Shown one piece after another: positions 44,119 through 52,433 of a DNA stretch of 64,000 bases; position 1 is the stretch's first letter; each line of letters starts with the position of its first letter. A model generated the notes under the pieces. The model saw only the letters and a program-made list of their open reading frames with translations, made no database searches and was not told the origin of the DNA. Location of the stretch: positions 8,804,001 to 8,868,000 of the forward strand of contig NZ_CP108383.1 of NCBI RefSeq assembly GCF_035958815.1, given 5' to 3'. The position numbers were made by a program, and so were the translations under genes. This stretch comes from Nocardia sp. NBC_01327. Lineage in GTDB: Bacteria > Actinomycetota > Actinomycetes > Mycobacteriales > Mycobacteriaceae.

Positions 44119-44598
44119 GTGAGCACCGCAGCACCCGCGCGGAACAGCGCAGCACCCACATCACACGGCGCCGACTACGAGCGCCCGCGGTATTCGATCG
44201 GCGAGGTCTCCGAACGCAGCGGCCTGAGCCGGGACACGCTGCGCTGGTACGAGCGCATCGGCCTGCTGAACTACGTGGGCCGCGATCACGCCGGGCAGCG
44301 GCGCTTCTGCGATCGCGATCTGGACTGGCTGGCGCTGATCGCGAAGCTGCGGCTGACGGGTATGCCGGTGGCCGATATGGTGCGCTACGCGGAACTGGTG
44401 CGGGCCGGTGAGCACACCTTCCCCGAGCGGCTGGAGATGTTCCGGCGCACGCGCACCGACGTGCTCGCCCAGATCGAGGAACTGCGGCAGACCGTGGCGG
44501 TTCTCGACTACAAGATCGCCCTGTACGAGGGCGATCGCGGGGTGGATCAGCCGGCCGTGCTGACCGGATGCGTCGCCGAAGAACAGCTGGCGCTCTAG
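44119..44598 (+). CDS. MerR family transcriptional regulator
   Basis: A 159-residue MerR regulator. The winged HTH is YSIGEVSERSGLSRDTLRWYERIGLL, then RRFCDRDLDWLALIAKLRLTGMPV; a coiled-coil dimer helix follows at about residues 105-140 (RRTRTDVLAQIEELRQTVAVLDYKIALYE). The effector domain is minimal and contains one Cys (CVAEE), so it is not an obvious metal sensor. GTG 44119 follows GAGAGGGGCGAG; the frame to 44059 would include its own operator. It probably controls itself, perhaps also the downstream CMD/GNAT/pirin unit. Confidence 0.9.
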   Translation: MSTAAPARNSAAPTSHGADYERPRYSIGEVSERSGLSRDTLRWYERIGLLNYVGRDHAGQRRFCDRDLDWLALIAKLRLTGMPVADMVRYAELVRAGEHTFPERLEMFRRTRTDVLAQIEELRQTVAVLDYKIALYEGDRGVDQPAVLTGCVAEEQLAL

Positions 44599-44678
44599 CG
44601 CACGAGCCCGGCGCGGACACGGCGTGATTCACAAACCGGAGGGCACGTTTCACATTCGCGGCTTAGTATGCGACCACT

Positions 44679-45161
44679 ATGCAGTCGCCCGTATCCCATG
44701 ACCGTGTCTGGATAGACAAACAGACACCCGAGGTCTTCCACGCGCTCAGTGATGTCGCGCTGGCGGTGCGCAATGCCGCTGCCGCAGTCGATTTGGGGCG
44801 GGCGGTGATGGAATTGGTGAATGTGCGCGTCTCGCAGCTCAATGGTTGCGCGTACTGCCTCGACGCCCATCATCGAGCCGCCCTCGAGGCCGGGGTCACG
44901 GCGCAGCAGCTCGCGGTGCTGGACGCGTGGCAGCGCAGCCCGAACCTCTACTCCGAGCAGGAGCAGGCCGCCCTCATCCTCGCCGAAACGGTGACTTCGC
45001 TGCCCGGGGAGGAATGTATGCAACGTAGGTATGCTGCTGCGCGGCAACACTTGTCGGATGACCAGATGTCGGTTCTCATCTGGGCCGCGGCCACCATGGG
45101 CACATTCAATCGCGTCTCGATACTGAGCAAACATCCGGTACGGGTGCGGAAGGAGAACTGA
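44679..45161 (+). CDS. Carboxymuconolactone decarboxylase/AhpD-like protein
   Basis: A 160-residue AhpD-like protein with the redox CxxC-x-D-x-HH core NGCAYCLDAHHRAALEAG. AhpD-type proteins are peroxidase partners with thiol-peroxidatic activity, whereas true decarboxylases lack the CxxC. It starts a run of three plus-strand genes: a GNAT gene starts 4 bases later and a pirin gene overlaps it. Oxidative-stress defence is plausible but unproven. Confidence 0.9.
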   Translation: MQSPVSHDRVWIDKQTPEVFHALSDVALAVRNAAAAVDLGRAVMELVNVRVSQLNGCAYCLDAHHRAALEAGVTAQQLAVLDAWQRSPNLYSEQEQAALILAETVTSLPGEECMQRRYAAARQHLSDDQMSVLIWAAATMGTFNRVSILSKHPVRVRKEN

Positions 45162-45164
45162 ACA

Positions 45165-45476
45165 ATGAGCGAACAAGCCGTGGCGACCACCGTCGTCCGC
45201 AACGACTCGCAGCACCGTTATGAAGTCTGGTACGGCAACTCGCTCGCCGGGTTCACCGAATACCGCGAACGGGACAACGACACCACCTTCATCCACACCG
45301 AGGTGGACAGTGCGTTCGGCGGTAAGGGGCTGGGCAGTGCGCTCGCCCGCCAGGCGATCGAGGATGTGATCGCCCGCGGCAATGTCATCGTGCCGCGCTG
45401 CCCGTTCATCAAGGCCTGGCTGGACAAGCATCCGGAATACGACGAACACGTGGTCGGCAAGGGCATCAAGCGATGA
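45165..45476 (+). CDS. GCN5-related N-acetyltransferase (short GNAT)
   Basis: A 103-residue protein of the small GNAT family (PF14542-like): YEVWYGNSLAGFTEYRE, then TFIHTEVDSAFGGKGLGSALARQAIEDV with the CoA-binding GGKGLG loop, and PRCPFIKAWLDKHPEYDEHV. The substrate is unknown. It ends overlapping the pirin start (ATGA) and so is translationally coupled to it. Confidence 0.88.
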   Translation: MSEQAVATTVVRNDSQHRYEVWYGNSLAGFTEYRERDNDTTFIHTEVDSAFGGKGLGSALARQAIEDVIARGNVIVPRCPFIKAWLDKHPEYDEHVVGKGIKR

Positions 45477-46459
45477 GCGACCTGGAGCCGAATCCGGAGG
45501 AGTCGCTGTGCGAGGCGTCCGGCCGGCCGGGTCCGCGCGCCGAATTCTTCCCCGCGCGGGAAGTGCCGCTCGGCGGGGTGCGCGGGGTGACCGTGCACCG
45601 CTCGCTGCCGCAGCGCGATCTGCCGACCGTCGGCGCCTGGTGCTTCCTCGACGAATTCGGTTCCGGTTCGGAGGCGAATCCCGAAGGGCACGATATCGAT
45701 CCGCATCCGCACATCGGATTGCAAACGGTCACTTGGCCTTTGAACGGGCGCATCCGGCACCGCGACAGTGTCGGCTCGGATGTGGAGATCGAGCCCGGAC
45801 AGCTGAACATCATGACCTCCGGTCGCGGCATCGACCACTCGGAGTACCGGGTGGCCGGGCACGAATCGGGTGCGGGATTACAGCTGTGGATCGCGCTTCC
45901 CGGTGAAACCGCCGCTATCGCACCGCATTTCGAGCAGCACCGGGAACTCCCGACATTCGCCCTGAGCGAGGACGGTCATGCCGGAGTGCTGGGCACGGTC
46001 CTGATCGGCACACTCGGCGACGTCACCTCCCCCGCCACCGCCTACACCCCGATCGTCGGCGCGGAACTGCGGGTCCAGCCGCACGCCGATGTCCGGCTGC
46101 CGCTGCGCCCGGAATTCGAGCACGCGGTCCTGGTGATCGAGGGCGAACTCACCGTCGACACCACCGTGGTCGCCCCCGGATCGCTCTTCTACCTGGGCAG
46201 CGACCGCACCGAACTGCGCCTGCACGATACCGAGGGCGCCCGCCTGCTCCTGCTCGGCGGCGAACCCTTCACCGAAGATCTGGTCATGTGGTGGAACTTC
46301 GTGGCCCGCAGCCACGAGGAGATCGAAGCGGCCCGAAACGACTGGGAGAACCACGATCTCGCCCGCTTCCCCGACATTCCCGGCCACACCCCCGAAGAAC
46401 GCATCCCCGCCCCACCCCTCCCACCCCTGCACCTGAAACCCCGCAAGCGCCGCTACTGA
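45473..46459 (+). CDS. Pirin family protein (bicupin)
   Basis: A 328-residue cupin protein. The first cupin has pirin metal ligands HDIDPHPHIGLQTVTW and the segment SGRGIDHSEY; the second has PEFEHAVLVIEGELTVD and LGSDRTELRLHD. Pirins are Fe-binding and some have quercetinase activity; the role here is unknown. The C-terminus is rich in Pro (IPAPPLPPLHLKPRKRRY). It follows the GNAT gene with a 4-base ATGA overlap. Confidence 0.92.
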   Translation: MSDLEPNPEESLCEASGRPGPRAEFFPAREVPLGGVRGVTVHRSLPQRDLPTVGAWCFLDEFGSGSEANPEGHDIDPHPHIGLQTVTWPLNGRIRHRDSVGSDVEIEPGQLNIMTSGRGIDHSEYRVAGHESGAGLQLWIALPGETAAIAPHFEQHRELPTFALSEDGHAGVLGTVLIGTLGDVTSPATAYTPIVGAELRVQPHADVRLPLRPEFEHAVLVIEGELTVDTTVVAPGSLFYLGSDRTELRLHDTEGARLLLLGGEPFTEDLVMWWNFVARSHEEIEAARNDWENHDLARFPDIPGHTPEERIPAPPLPPLHLKPRKRRY

Positions 46460-46478
46460 CCAGCGCCCGCTGAAAAGG

Positions 46479-46510
46479 ATTCGGCCCCGGACATCCGTCC
46501 GGGGCCGAAT
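46479..46510. terminator. Terminator hairpin after the pirin gene
   Basis: ATTCGGCCCCGGAC and GTCCGGGGCCGAAT pair perfectly over 14 bases with a 4-base loop (ATCC), followed by TCATCTC. It lies just after the pirin stop and can also serve the convergent XRE-family regulator gene. Confidence 0.85.
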
Positions 46511-46680
46511 TCATCTCAGCCACAGCATCTTCCGAACGCGCACCCATCTGACATTCCACCGCCGTCCCGGCATGCTTTGGGCCGGGATCCACACCCGCAG
46601 CGGCGCAACGAGTCTCGCCACGTTCGGCCGAGAGCCTGCCTGCGGCATCGTTCCGACGAAAGAGCCTGGCGCGCAGCTAC

Positions 46681-47541
46681 TCAGGGGTGGTGCGTGAGAT
46701 TTTGGGTGCCGATCACGCGGAGGAGATCGAGTTTTTCCTGGGTGTCGGTGCCGGACTTGGGGTAGTAGACCAGGAGCTGGCGGGTGGCGCTGGGGGTGAG
46801 CAGGGGCTCGCAGATCAGTTCCAGGAGACCGACTTCCGGGTGGATCATGCGTTTGTCGTGGCCGGGGTGGGCGCGAACCTCGTGCTCGTGCCAGAGCTCC
46901 TCGAATTCGGGGCTGGCGGCGCGCAGGCGGGCGACCAGATCGGTGACATCGGCGTCGCCGGCGCGGCGGGCGGCGGTGGCGCGCAGCCCGGCCACGTGAT
47001 GGCGGCCCATGACGGCATGGTCCTCGGGCGGGAAGCGGTGGCGCTCGGTGGTCGCGCTGAACCACAGCCAGGGGATACAGCGGTCCAGGCCGCGGCGCTG
47101 CGAGAAATCGCCGCTGACCAGGGTGTGCATCCGGTTCTGGACCAGCACCTCGCCCAGATCGGAGATGACGCAGGCAGGGGTGTCGTCGAGTTTGGCCAGG
47201 ACGTGCAGGATGCCGGGACCGACGTGGGTGTCACCGCCGCGCGCGGGCGGCTGCTGTCCGGCCAGGTAATAGAGGTGGTCGCGCTCGCTGTCGGTGAAGC
47301 GCAGGGCGCGGGCCAGGGAGCCGAGCACCTGGGTGGACGGGCGCGGGCCGCGGGCCTGCTCCAGGCGGGTGTAATAGTCCGTCGACATGCCCGCGAGCAT
47401 GGCGACCTCATCGCGGCGCAGACCGGGGGTGCGACGACGCAGGCCCTCGGGCAGGCCGACGGCGGCCGGCTGCAGGCTCTCCCGGCGGCGGCGCAGGAAA
47501 TCGGCAAGTTCGTCGCGGTTCACTCCTCCACTGTCCCGCAC
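46681..47541 (-). CDS. Helix-turn-helix regulator with MmyB-like ligand domain
   Basis: A 286-residue XRE-family regulator. The N-terminal HTH (ELADFLRRRRESLQPAAVGLPEG, TPGLRRDEVAMLAGMSTDYYTRLEQ) is followed by an MmyB-like domain (about 100-280), including WLWFSATTERHRFP, LVARLRAASPEFEELWHEHEV and the C-terminal LLVYYPKSGTDTQEKLDLL. Such regulators usually neighbour and repress an oxidoreductase; here the divergent aldo/keto reductase starts 83 bases away. The start may be GTG 47541 or GTG 47523. Confidence 0.92.
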   Translation of the reverse strand: MRDSGGVNRDELADFLRRRRESLQPAAVGLPEGLRRRTPGLRRDEVAMLAGMSTDYYTRLEQARGPRPSTQVLGSLARALRFTDSERDHLYYLAGQQPPARGGDTHVGPGILHVLAKLDDTPACVISDLGEVLVQNRMHTLVSGDFSQRRGLDRCIPWLWFSATTERHRFPPEDHAVMGRHHVAGLRATAARRAGDADVTDLVARLRAASPEFEELWHEHEVRAHPGHDKRMIHPEVGLLELICEPLLTPSATRQLLVYYPKSGTDTQEKLDLLRVIGTQNLTHHP

Positions 47542-47624
47542 CCCCGGAGTGCGATCCAGGGACTGGCTATCCCCCGATAGGCGATCTCTGCCGGATCCCC
47601 AGTCGAGGGCGCATCGTTTATCCC

Positions 47625-48629
47625 ATGACGAACCTCGACACAGTCCAGCTCGGCAAGACCGGGCCCAGCGTTTCCCGCATCGGCCTCGGCGCCATGGGTA
47701 TGTCCGGCATGTACGGCAGCAGCGATGACGCCGTCTCCGTCGCCACCGTGCACGCGGCCCTGGATTCCGGCGCGAACCTCATCGATACCGGCGACTTCTA
47801 CGGCATGGGCCACAACGAAATGCTGCTCGGCCGCGCCCTCGCCGACCGCAAACGAGAGGATTACCTGCTCAGCGTGAAATTCGGCGCGCTGCGCGGACCC
47901 GACGGCGGCTTCGGCGGCGTGGACACCCGCCCCGCGGCCCTGCGCAATTTCCTCGCGTACTCGCTGCAGCGGCTCGGCGTCGACCACATCGACATCTACC
48001 GGCCCGCGCGGCTGGACCCGAATGTGCCGATCGAGGAGACCGTCGGCGCACTGGCCGAGCTGGTGCAGGCCGGATACGTGCGGCACATCGGCCTGTCCGA
48101 GGTGGGCGCGGAGACCCTGCGCCGGGCCGCCGCCGTACACCCGATCGCCGATCTGCAGATCGAGTACTCACTCCTCTCGCGCGGCATCGAGGCCGAAATC
48201 CTGCCCACCGCACGGGAACTCAGCATCGGCATCACCGCCTACGGCGTGCTCTCGCGCGGTCTGCTGAGCGATTCCCTGCGCGGCGGAGCACAATTCGCCC
48301 CCAGCGACTTCCGCGCGCACAGCCCGCGCTTCCAGGGTGAGAACCTCACCGCCAACCTGCGCCTGGTGGACGCACTCGCCGAGATCGCGGCCCGTCACGA
48401 CGTGAGCGTGGCGCAGCTGGCCATCGCCTGGGCCCTGTCCCGCGGCACGGACATCGTCCCGATCATCGGCGCCCGCCGCCCCGAGCGCTGGTCCGAAGCC
48501 CTTGCGGCAGTGGATATCCGGCTCTCGGCCGGCGAACTCGCCGCCATCGAGGCAGCCGTCCCCGCCGACCAGGTCGCCGGCGGCCGCTACGCCGACGCCC
48601 AGATGGCCATGCTCGACAGCGAGCGCTGA
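47625..48629 (+). CDS. Aldo/keto reductase (AKR13-like)
   Basis: A 334-residue (alpha/beta)8 NADP-dependent oxidoreductase. Conserved motifs are LGKTGPSVSRIGLGAMGMSG, IDTGDFYGMGHNEMLLG (catalytic Asp and Tyr), SVKFGALRG (Lys) and IPIIGARRPERW-like cofactor binding (VPIIGARRPERW). In the strand that usually carries the catalytic His (QLHRVDP-type), this protein reads IYRPARLDPNVP, so the His is replaced. It is divergent from the MmyB-like regulator. Confidence 0.92.
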   Translation: MTNLDTVQLGKTGPSVSRIGLGAMGMSGMYGSSDDAVSVATVHAALDSGANLIDTGDFYGMGHNEMLLGRALADRKREDYLLSVKFGALRGPDGGFGGVDTRPAALRNFLAYSLQRLGVDHIDIYRPARLDPNVPIEETVGALAELVQAGYVRHIGLSEVGAETLRRAAAVHPIADLQIEYSLLSRGIEAEILPTARELSIGITAYGVLSRGLLSDSLRGGAQFAPSDFRAHSPRFQGENLTANLRLVDALAEIAARHDVSVAQLAIAWALSRGTDIVPIIGARRPERWSEALAAVDIRLSAGELAAIEAAVPADQVAGGRYADAQMAMLDSER

Positions 48630-48660
48630 ACCACCGACGGCAGGGCCGGGCGAGGGTGCG

Positions 48661-49131
48661 CTACTTGCGGCGCGGGCGGATGACCGCGGTGAAGGCAGCT
48701 TTCGCTACGGCTTTGCCGGTGCTGTCGGTAATGCTGACGGGGACTTCGAGTTCGATTTCCGTGCGGGACTGGATGTTCGCGCGGGTCTGCTCGATGACGT
48801 CGGCGGTGAGTTCGGCGGTGGCCAGGAACGGGCTCGCCTCACCCTTGGCGCGGGCGAGGTATTCGATGCGGCCGTCGCGGGCGACGATGAAGGTGTCGCC
48901 GAGCAGATCCACGATGCCGGAGATGGACGCGCCCATGGCGGCGGTCTCGGCCAGCCCGAAGAGCAGGGCCGCGTGCACATCGCCATTGTGGTTGAAGTGT
49001 TCCGGCTTGGCGGCCATGCGGACGACATTGCGGCCGGACGCGTAGTCGACCCCTTCGATACCGGTGAACTGGATGAAGCCGAGCTTCTGAAAACCGGCCA
49101 TCACCTGTTCGCCCATGGTGGCGCTGTCCAT
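48661..49131 (-). CDS. Hotdog-fold thioesterase-like protein (DUF4442/PaaI type)
   Basis: A 156-residue hotdog protein. The helix-strand region VRMAAKPEHFNHNGDVHAALLFGLAETAA carries the NHNGDVH motif with a potential catalytic Asp, followed by EYLARAKGEASPF and EVPVSITDSTGKAVAKAAF. It probably hydrolyses acyl-CoA, perhaps side-chain CoA intermediates; the substrate is unknown. A KstR-type box lies about 28 bases before its ATG at 49131, linking it to sterol catabolism by inference. Confidence 0.85.
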   Translation of the reverse strand: MDSATMGEQVMAGFQKLGFIQFTGIEGVDYASGRNVVRMAAKPEHFNHNGDVHAALLFGLAETAAMGASISGIVDLLGDTFIVARDGRIEYLARAKGEASPFLATAELTADVIEQTRANIQSRTEIELEVPVSITDSTGKAVAKAAFTAVIRPRRK

Positions 49132-49159
49132 CGCATCTCCTGTAGCCGGTGTTCGAAAT

Positions 49160-49173
49160 TGAAACGTGTTCTA
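49160..49173. promoter_or_regulatory. KstR-type operator upstream of the thioesterase gene
   Basis: TGAAACGTGTTCTA fits TNNAACNNGTTNNA and differs from the other three boxes at three positions; its reverse complement reads TAGAACACGTTTCA, so one half-site is identical to theirs. It lies 28 bases upstream of the thioesterase ATG at 49131 and downstream of mqo. Confidence 0.75.
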
Positions 49174-49228
49174 ATTTCATACCGGGTGCGGAGAGGCTTG
49201 TCCACGTCCCCGTTCCGCCGGGACCTGC

Positions 49229-50740
49229 TCACCCGGCGTTCGGCAGCTCCAGACCCAGGGTTTCGGCGGTCCGCACCATGGTGCGCCGGGCCAGCCGGGC
49301 ATCCCCGGCCAGACTCGAGCCGAGCGTCGGAATCAGCTCCCGCAGCCGCGGCGCCCAGATGCGGCGGTACCGCGGGAAGCTGCGCTCCAGCACCTCCAGC
49401 AGCATGGCGGGGGCGGTGGCCGCACCGGGCGCGGCGCCCAGCACCGCGGCGATCGAACCATCCGGCGCGGCGATCACCTCCGTATCGAATTGCAGTACCC
49501 CGCGGCCATCCGCGGACCGCTGCACCAGCTGGGCGTACTGACCGGCGGTGACCATCGACCAGTCCGCCGCCGCGGCGGCAGGCGCGAATTCGCGCAGCGC
49601 GGCCAGCTTCCGGCCGCGGGTGGCGGTCACCTGCGACAGCACCTGCCACATCAGGCCCGGATTGCTCTTCATCATCGAGGCGATCGGCGCCACATTGTGC
49701 GGGCGCAGTGCCGCCGGCGCATCCAGGATCGACCCGGTCCGCAGGAACTTCGGCACCGCTCCGGCATAGGGGCCGAACAGCAGCGCCCGCTTACCGTCGA
49801 TCACCCGGGAATCCAAGTGCGGCACCGATATCGGCGGTGCGCCGGGTGCGGCCCGGCCGTACACCTTGGCATCGTGCTGCTCGACCACCTCCGGATTGTC
49901 ACAGCGCAGGAAACGACTGCTCACCGGAACCAGTCCATACCCGTGCACCTCCGGAATACCGGCCTGCTGCAACAGTTTCAGCGCCCAGCCGCCGGTGCCC
50001 GCGAAAATGAAACGGGCATCGACCCGCCGGGTGAGGCGATCGTTATCGGTGAACTGATGGATGCGCAATTGCCAGGAGCCGTCATTGTTCTTGCGCAGAC
50101 CGCGCACCTCGCAGCGCCGGTGTATTTCGACTCCGGCGGATTCCAGATGTTCGAACATCTGGCGGGTGAGCGCACCGAAATCGATATCGCTGCCGGTGCC
50201 GTCGCGGGTCGCGGCGAACGGTTCGTACAGGCCGCGCCGCTCGGTCAGCAGCGGCGCCCAGCCCTCGATGACCTTCGATTCGGAACTGAATCGCATGGAC
50301 TCGAAAAGGTGGTGCGCCGACAGGGTCTCCTGCCTGCGCCGCAGATAGTCGACATCCTCGGCGCCCTGCACCAGCGTCATATGCGGTACCGGATTGATGA
50401 AAGTATCCGGCTTGCCCAGGATTTCGGCCTCGACCAGCGACGCCCACAACTGCCGGCTCTGCTGGAATTGCTCATTGAGGGCGACGGCCCTGGTGATATT
50501 CACCGAGCCGTCCGGATTCTCACCGGTGTAATCGAGTTCGCACAGTCCGGCATGCCCGGTTCCGGCATTGTTCCAGGCGGCGGAGGCCTCGGCGCCGAGT
50601 TCCGGCAGGCGTTCGTACACAGCGATCGACCAGGTCGGCTCCACCTGCTTGAGCAGAATTCCTAGCGTCGCGCTCATGATTCCACCGCCGACCAACACCA
50701 CATCGTAAGGACGCAGGGCCGCTTGCGTATTCATCGTCAT
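49229..50740 (-). CDS. mqo: Malate:quinone oxidoreductase
   Basis: A 503-residue membrane-associated FAD enzyme that oxidises malate to oxaloacetate and reduces the quinone pool in the TCA cycle. It begins with the FAD motif YDVVLVGGGIMSATLGILLK, then PELGAEASAAWNNAGTGHAGLCELDYT, typical of Mqo. The C-terminal LGAAPGAATAPAMLLEVL is conserved. The length is normal. It has its own upstream gap and no obvious operon partner. Confidence 0.97.
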   Translation of the reverse strand: MTMNTQAALRPYDVVLVGGGIMSATLGILLKQVEPTWSIAVYERLPELGAEASAAWNNAGTGHAGLCELDYTGENPDGSVNITRAVALNEQFQQSRQLWASLVEAEILGKPDTFINPVPHMTLVQGAEDVDYLRRRQETLSAHHLFESMRFSSESKVIEGWAPLLTERRGLYEPFAATRDGTGSDIDFGALTRQMFEHLESAGVEIHRRCEVRGLRKNNDGSWQLRIHQFTDNDRLTRRVDARFIFAGTGGWALKLLQQAGIPEVHGYGLVPVSSRFLRCDNPEVVEQHDAKVYGRAAPGAPPISVPHLDSRVIDGKRALLFGPYAGAVPKFLRTGSILDAPAALRPHNVAPIASMMKSNPGLMWQVLSQVTATRGRKLAALREFAPAAAAADWSMVTAGQYAQLVQRSADGRGVLQFDTEVIAAPDGSIAAVLGAAPGAATAPAMLLEVLERSFPRYRRIWAPRLRELIPTLGSSLAGDARLARRTMVRTAETLGLELPNAG

Positions 50741-50853
50741 GCCTCGAAATCCCCATCGAACTCATACCGCCAGGGGCACGCTAACACCGAACCGCCCCGA
50801 TCACCGGGCCACGCCGGGACCGTCAAGGGGCCCGGACGGTGTGCCTCCGCGAG

Positions 50854-51384
50854 CTAGCGCTGCCGGGCGCGGTAGGCGGCCACGGCATTGCGGTTGCCGC
50901 AGGCGGTGCTGCAGTAGCGGCGGGAACGGTTGCGGGACAGGTCGAGAACGATGCCGTCGCAGGTGTCGTCGGCGCAGACGGCGAGGCGGCTGAGTTCGTC
51001 GGAACGGATGAGGTCGATCATGGCCATGGCGGTTTCGACGGCAATGCGGACGGGCAGCGGGGCCTCGGCGGGGACCGCGTGGATGTGATAGTCGAGATTG
51101 TCGTGGCGCACCAGCTGCGGCACCGCGCGGTGCTCGGCGAGGATGGTGTTGACCAGTTCGACGGCGGTGCTCCTGTCGCTGGTCAGCAGGCGGCGCAGGG
51201 GGGCGCGCTGGGCGCGGACGGCGGCCAGTTCGGCGGCCTCACCGGTGCGGGTGCCCGTATAGCCGTGCCGGACGAAGAACTCTCGCAGCTGGGCGGTCTC
51301 GGTCATGGTGTCCGGATCCTCCGCCGAATTCACCAGATCGACCGCGGCGGCCAGGGAGGCGACCGTGTCATCAGCAAAAAGCAT
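50854..51384 (-). CDS. CGNR zinc-finger (ABATE domain) protein
   Basis: A 176-residue predicted transcriptional regulator. The N-terminal ABATE-like domain (DLVNSAEDPDTM, LREFFVRHGY) is followed by the C-terminal CGNR zinc finger CADDTCDGIVLDLSRNRSRRYCSTACGNRNAVAAYR. It is divergent from the EamA exporter; the two start codons are only 39 bases apart, so it most likely controls the exporter. Confidence 0.92.
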   Translation of the reverse strand: MLFADDTVASLAAAVDLVNSAEDPDTMTETAQLREFFVRHGYTGTRTGEAAELAAVRAQRAPLRRLLTSDRSTAVELVNTILAEHRAVPQLVRHDNLDYHIHAVPAEAPLPVRIAVETAMAMIDLIRSDELSRLAVCADDTCDGIVLDLSRNRSRRYCSTACGNRNAVAAYRARQR

Positions 51385-51385
51385 G

Positions 51386-51415
51386 TTGACATATTACACA
51401 CGGGCCGCTTAGCGT
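51386..51415 (+). promoter_or_regulatory. Predicted divergent promoter region of the CGNR/EamA pair
   Basis: On the + strand, TTGACA (51386-51391) and TAGCGT (51410-51415) are separated by 18 bases. The predicted start point would fall within a few bases of the EamA ATG at 51424, so the mRNA would be leaderless. On the other strand TAATAT (51392-51397 region) lies a few bases before the CGNR ATG at 51384, also suggesting a leaderless transcript. The two promoters overlap. Confidence 0.55.
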
Positions 51416-51423
51416 CATCAGTC

Positions 51424-52395
51424 ATGGCGACGTTGACTCATGACGCACCCGCGCGCAGCCGGCTCCGCACCGGGCTGATCTTCGCGGCCCTGTCCGCATC
51501 GTCCTTCGGGCTCTCCGGCGCGCTGGCCCGCGGGCTCATCGATGCGGGCTGGAGTCCCGCCGCCGTGGTCATCGTGCGCGTACTGCTCGGCGCCGCCGTC
51601 CTGCTGCCCTTCGCCCTGCGCCAGCTGCGCGGCGACTGGGATCTGCTGCGCCGCAATGCCTCCCTGCTCGCCGGATACGGCCTGCTCGCGGTGGCGGGCG
51701 CGCAGCTCGCCTACTTCAATGCCGTCGCGCACATGGATGTCGGCGTGGCGCTGCTCATCGAGTACACCGCACCGATCGCCGTCATCGGCTGGCTGTGGCT
51801 GCGCCATCGGCAACGGCCAGGGCGCGCAACGGTTCTCGGTGCGCTCATCGGCATCGCCGGACTGCTGCTGGTGCTGGATCTGCGCTCCGGAGCGGCCACC
51901 AGCTGGATCGGCATCGCCTGGGCGCTCGGCGCGATGGTCGGCGCGGCAGCGTATTTCATCCTCTCCGGCCGCACCGGCGACGGCATCCCCGGCACCGTGC
52001 TGGCCACCAGCGGACTGATCGTCGGCGGCCTGAGCATCCTACTCGCCGGGCTCGTCGGCATCTTCCCGCTGCACGCCACCGCGAATGCCGTTGCCTTCGA
52101 AGGCTTCACCACCTGGTGGTGGATTCCGCTGCTCGCCCTCGGCGTGATCACGGCGGCCCTGGCCTATGTCACCGGCATCGCGGCGACGCGGGCGCTCGGC
52201 TCCCGGCTGGCCTCCTTCGCCGCCCTCACCGAGGTGCTCGCCGCGATCCTCTTCGCCTGGGCGCTGCTGGGCCAGACCCCGCACCCCATTCAATTACTCG
52301 GCGGCGTCCTGATCCTCACCGGCGTCGTGGTGGTCCGGCTCGGCGAACCCGCCGAGAGCGCCGTACAGGCGCCGGCGACACCCGAGGGCATCTAG
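51424..52395 (+). CDS. EamA family transporter (DMT superfamily)
   Basis: A 323-residue membrane protein with about ten transmembrane helices in two EamA repeats (the first around SSFGLSGALARGLIDAGWSP, the second around GAMVGAAAYFILSGRTG). It is likely an exporter of an amino acid or metabolite; the substrate is unknown. ATG 51424 is chosen because it lies just after the predicted promoter; the longer frame from 50839 overlaps the CGNR gene and is rejected. Confidence 0.92.
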   Translation: MATLTHDAPARSRLRTGLIFAALSASSFGLSGALARGLIDAGWSPAAVVIVRVLLGAAVLLPFALRQLRGDWDLLRRNASLLAGYGLLAVAGAQLAYFNAVAHMDVGVALLIEYTAPIAVIGWLWLRHRQRPGRATVLGALIGIAGLLLVLDLRSGAATSWIGIAWALGAMVGAAAYFILSGRTGDGIPGTVLATSGLIVGGLSILLAGLVGIFPLHATANAVAFEGFTTWWWIPLLALGVITAALAYVTGIAATRALGSRLASFAALTEVLAAILFAWALLGQTPHPIQLLGGVLILTGVVVVRLGEPAESAVQAPATPEGI

Positions 52396-52433
52396 GACAG
52401 CTCCAGACCTAGTTGTGCCGGATCATCGAGCGT

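Noticed and set aside
50839..51423. Long N-terminal extension of the EamA gene
   Set aside because: It overlaps the certain CGNR gene on the other strand; the ATG at 51424 gives the normal family length.
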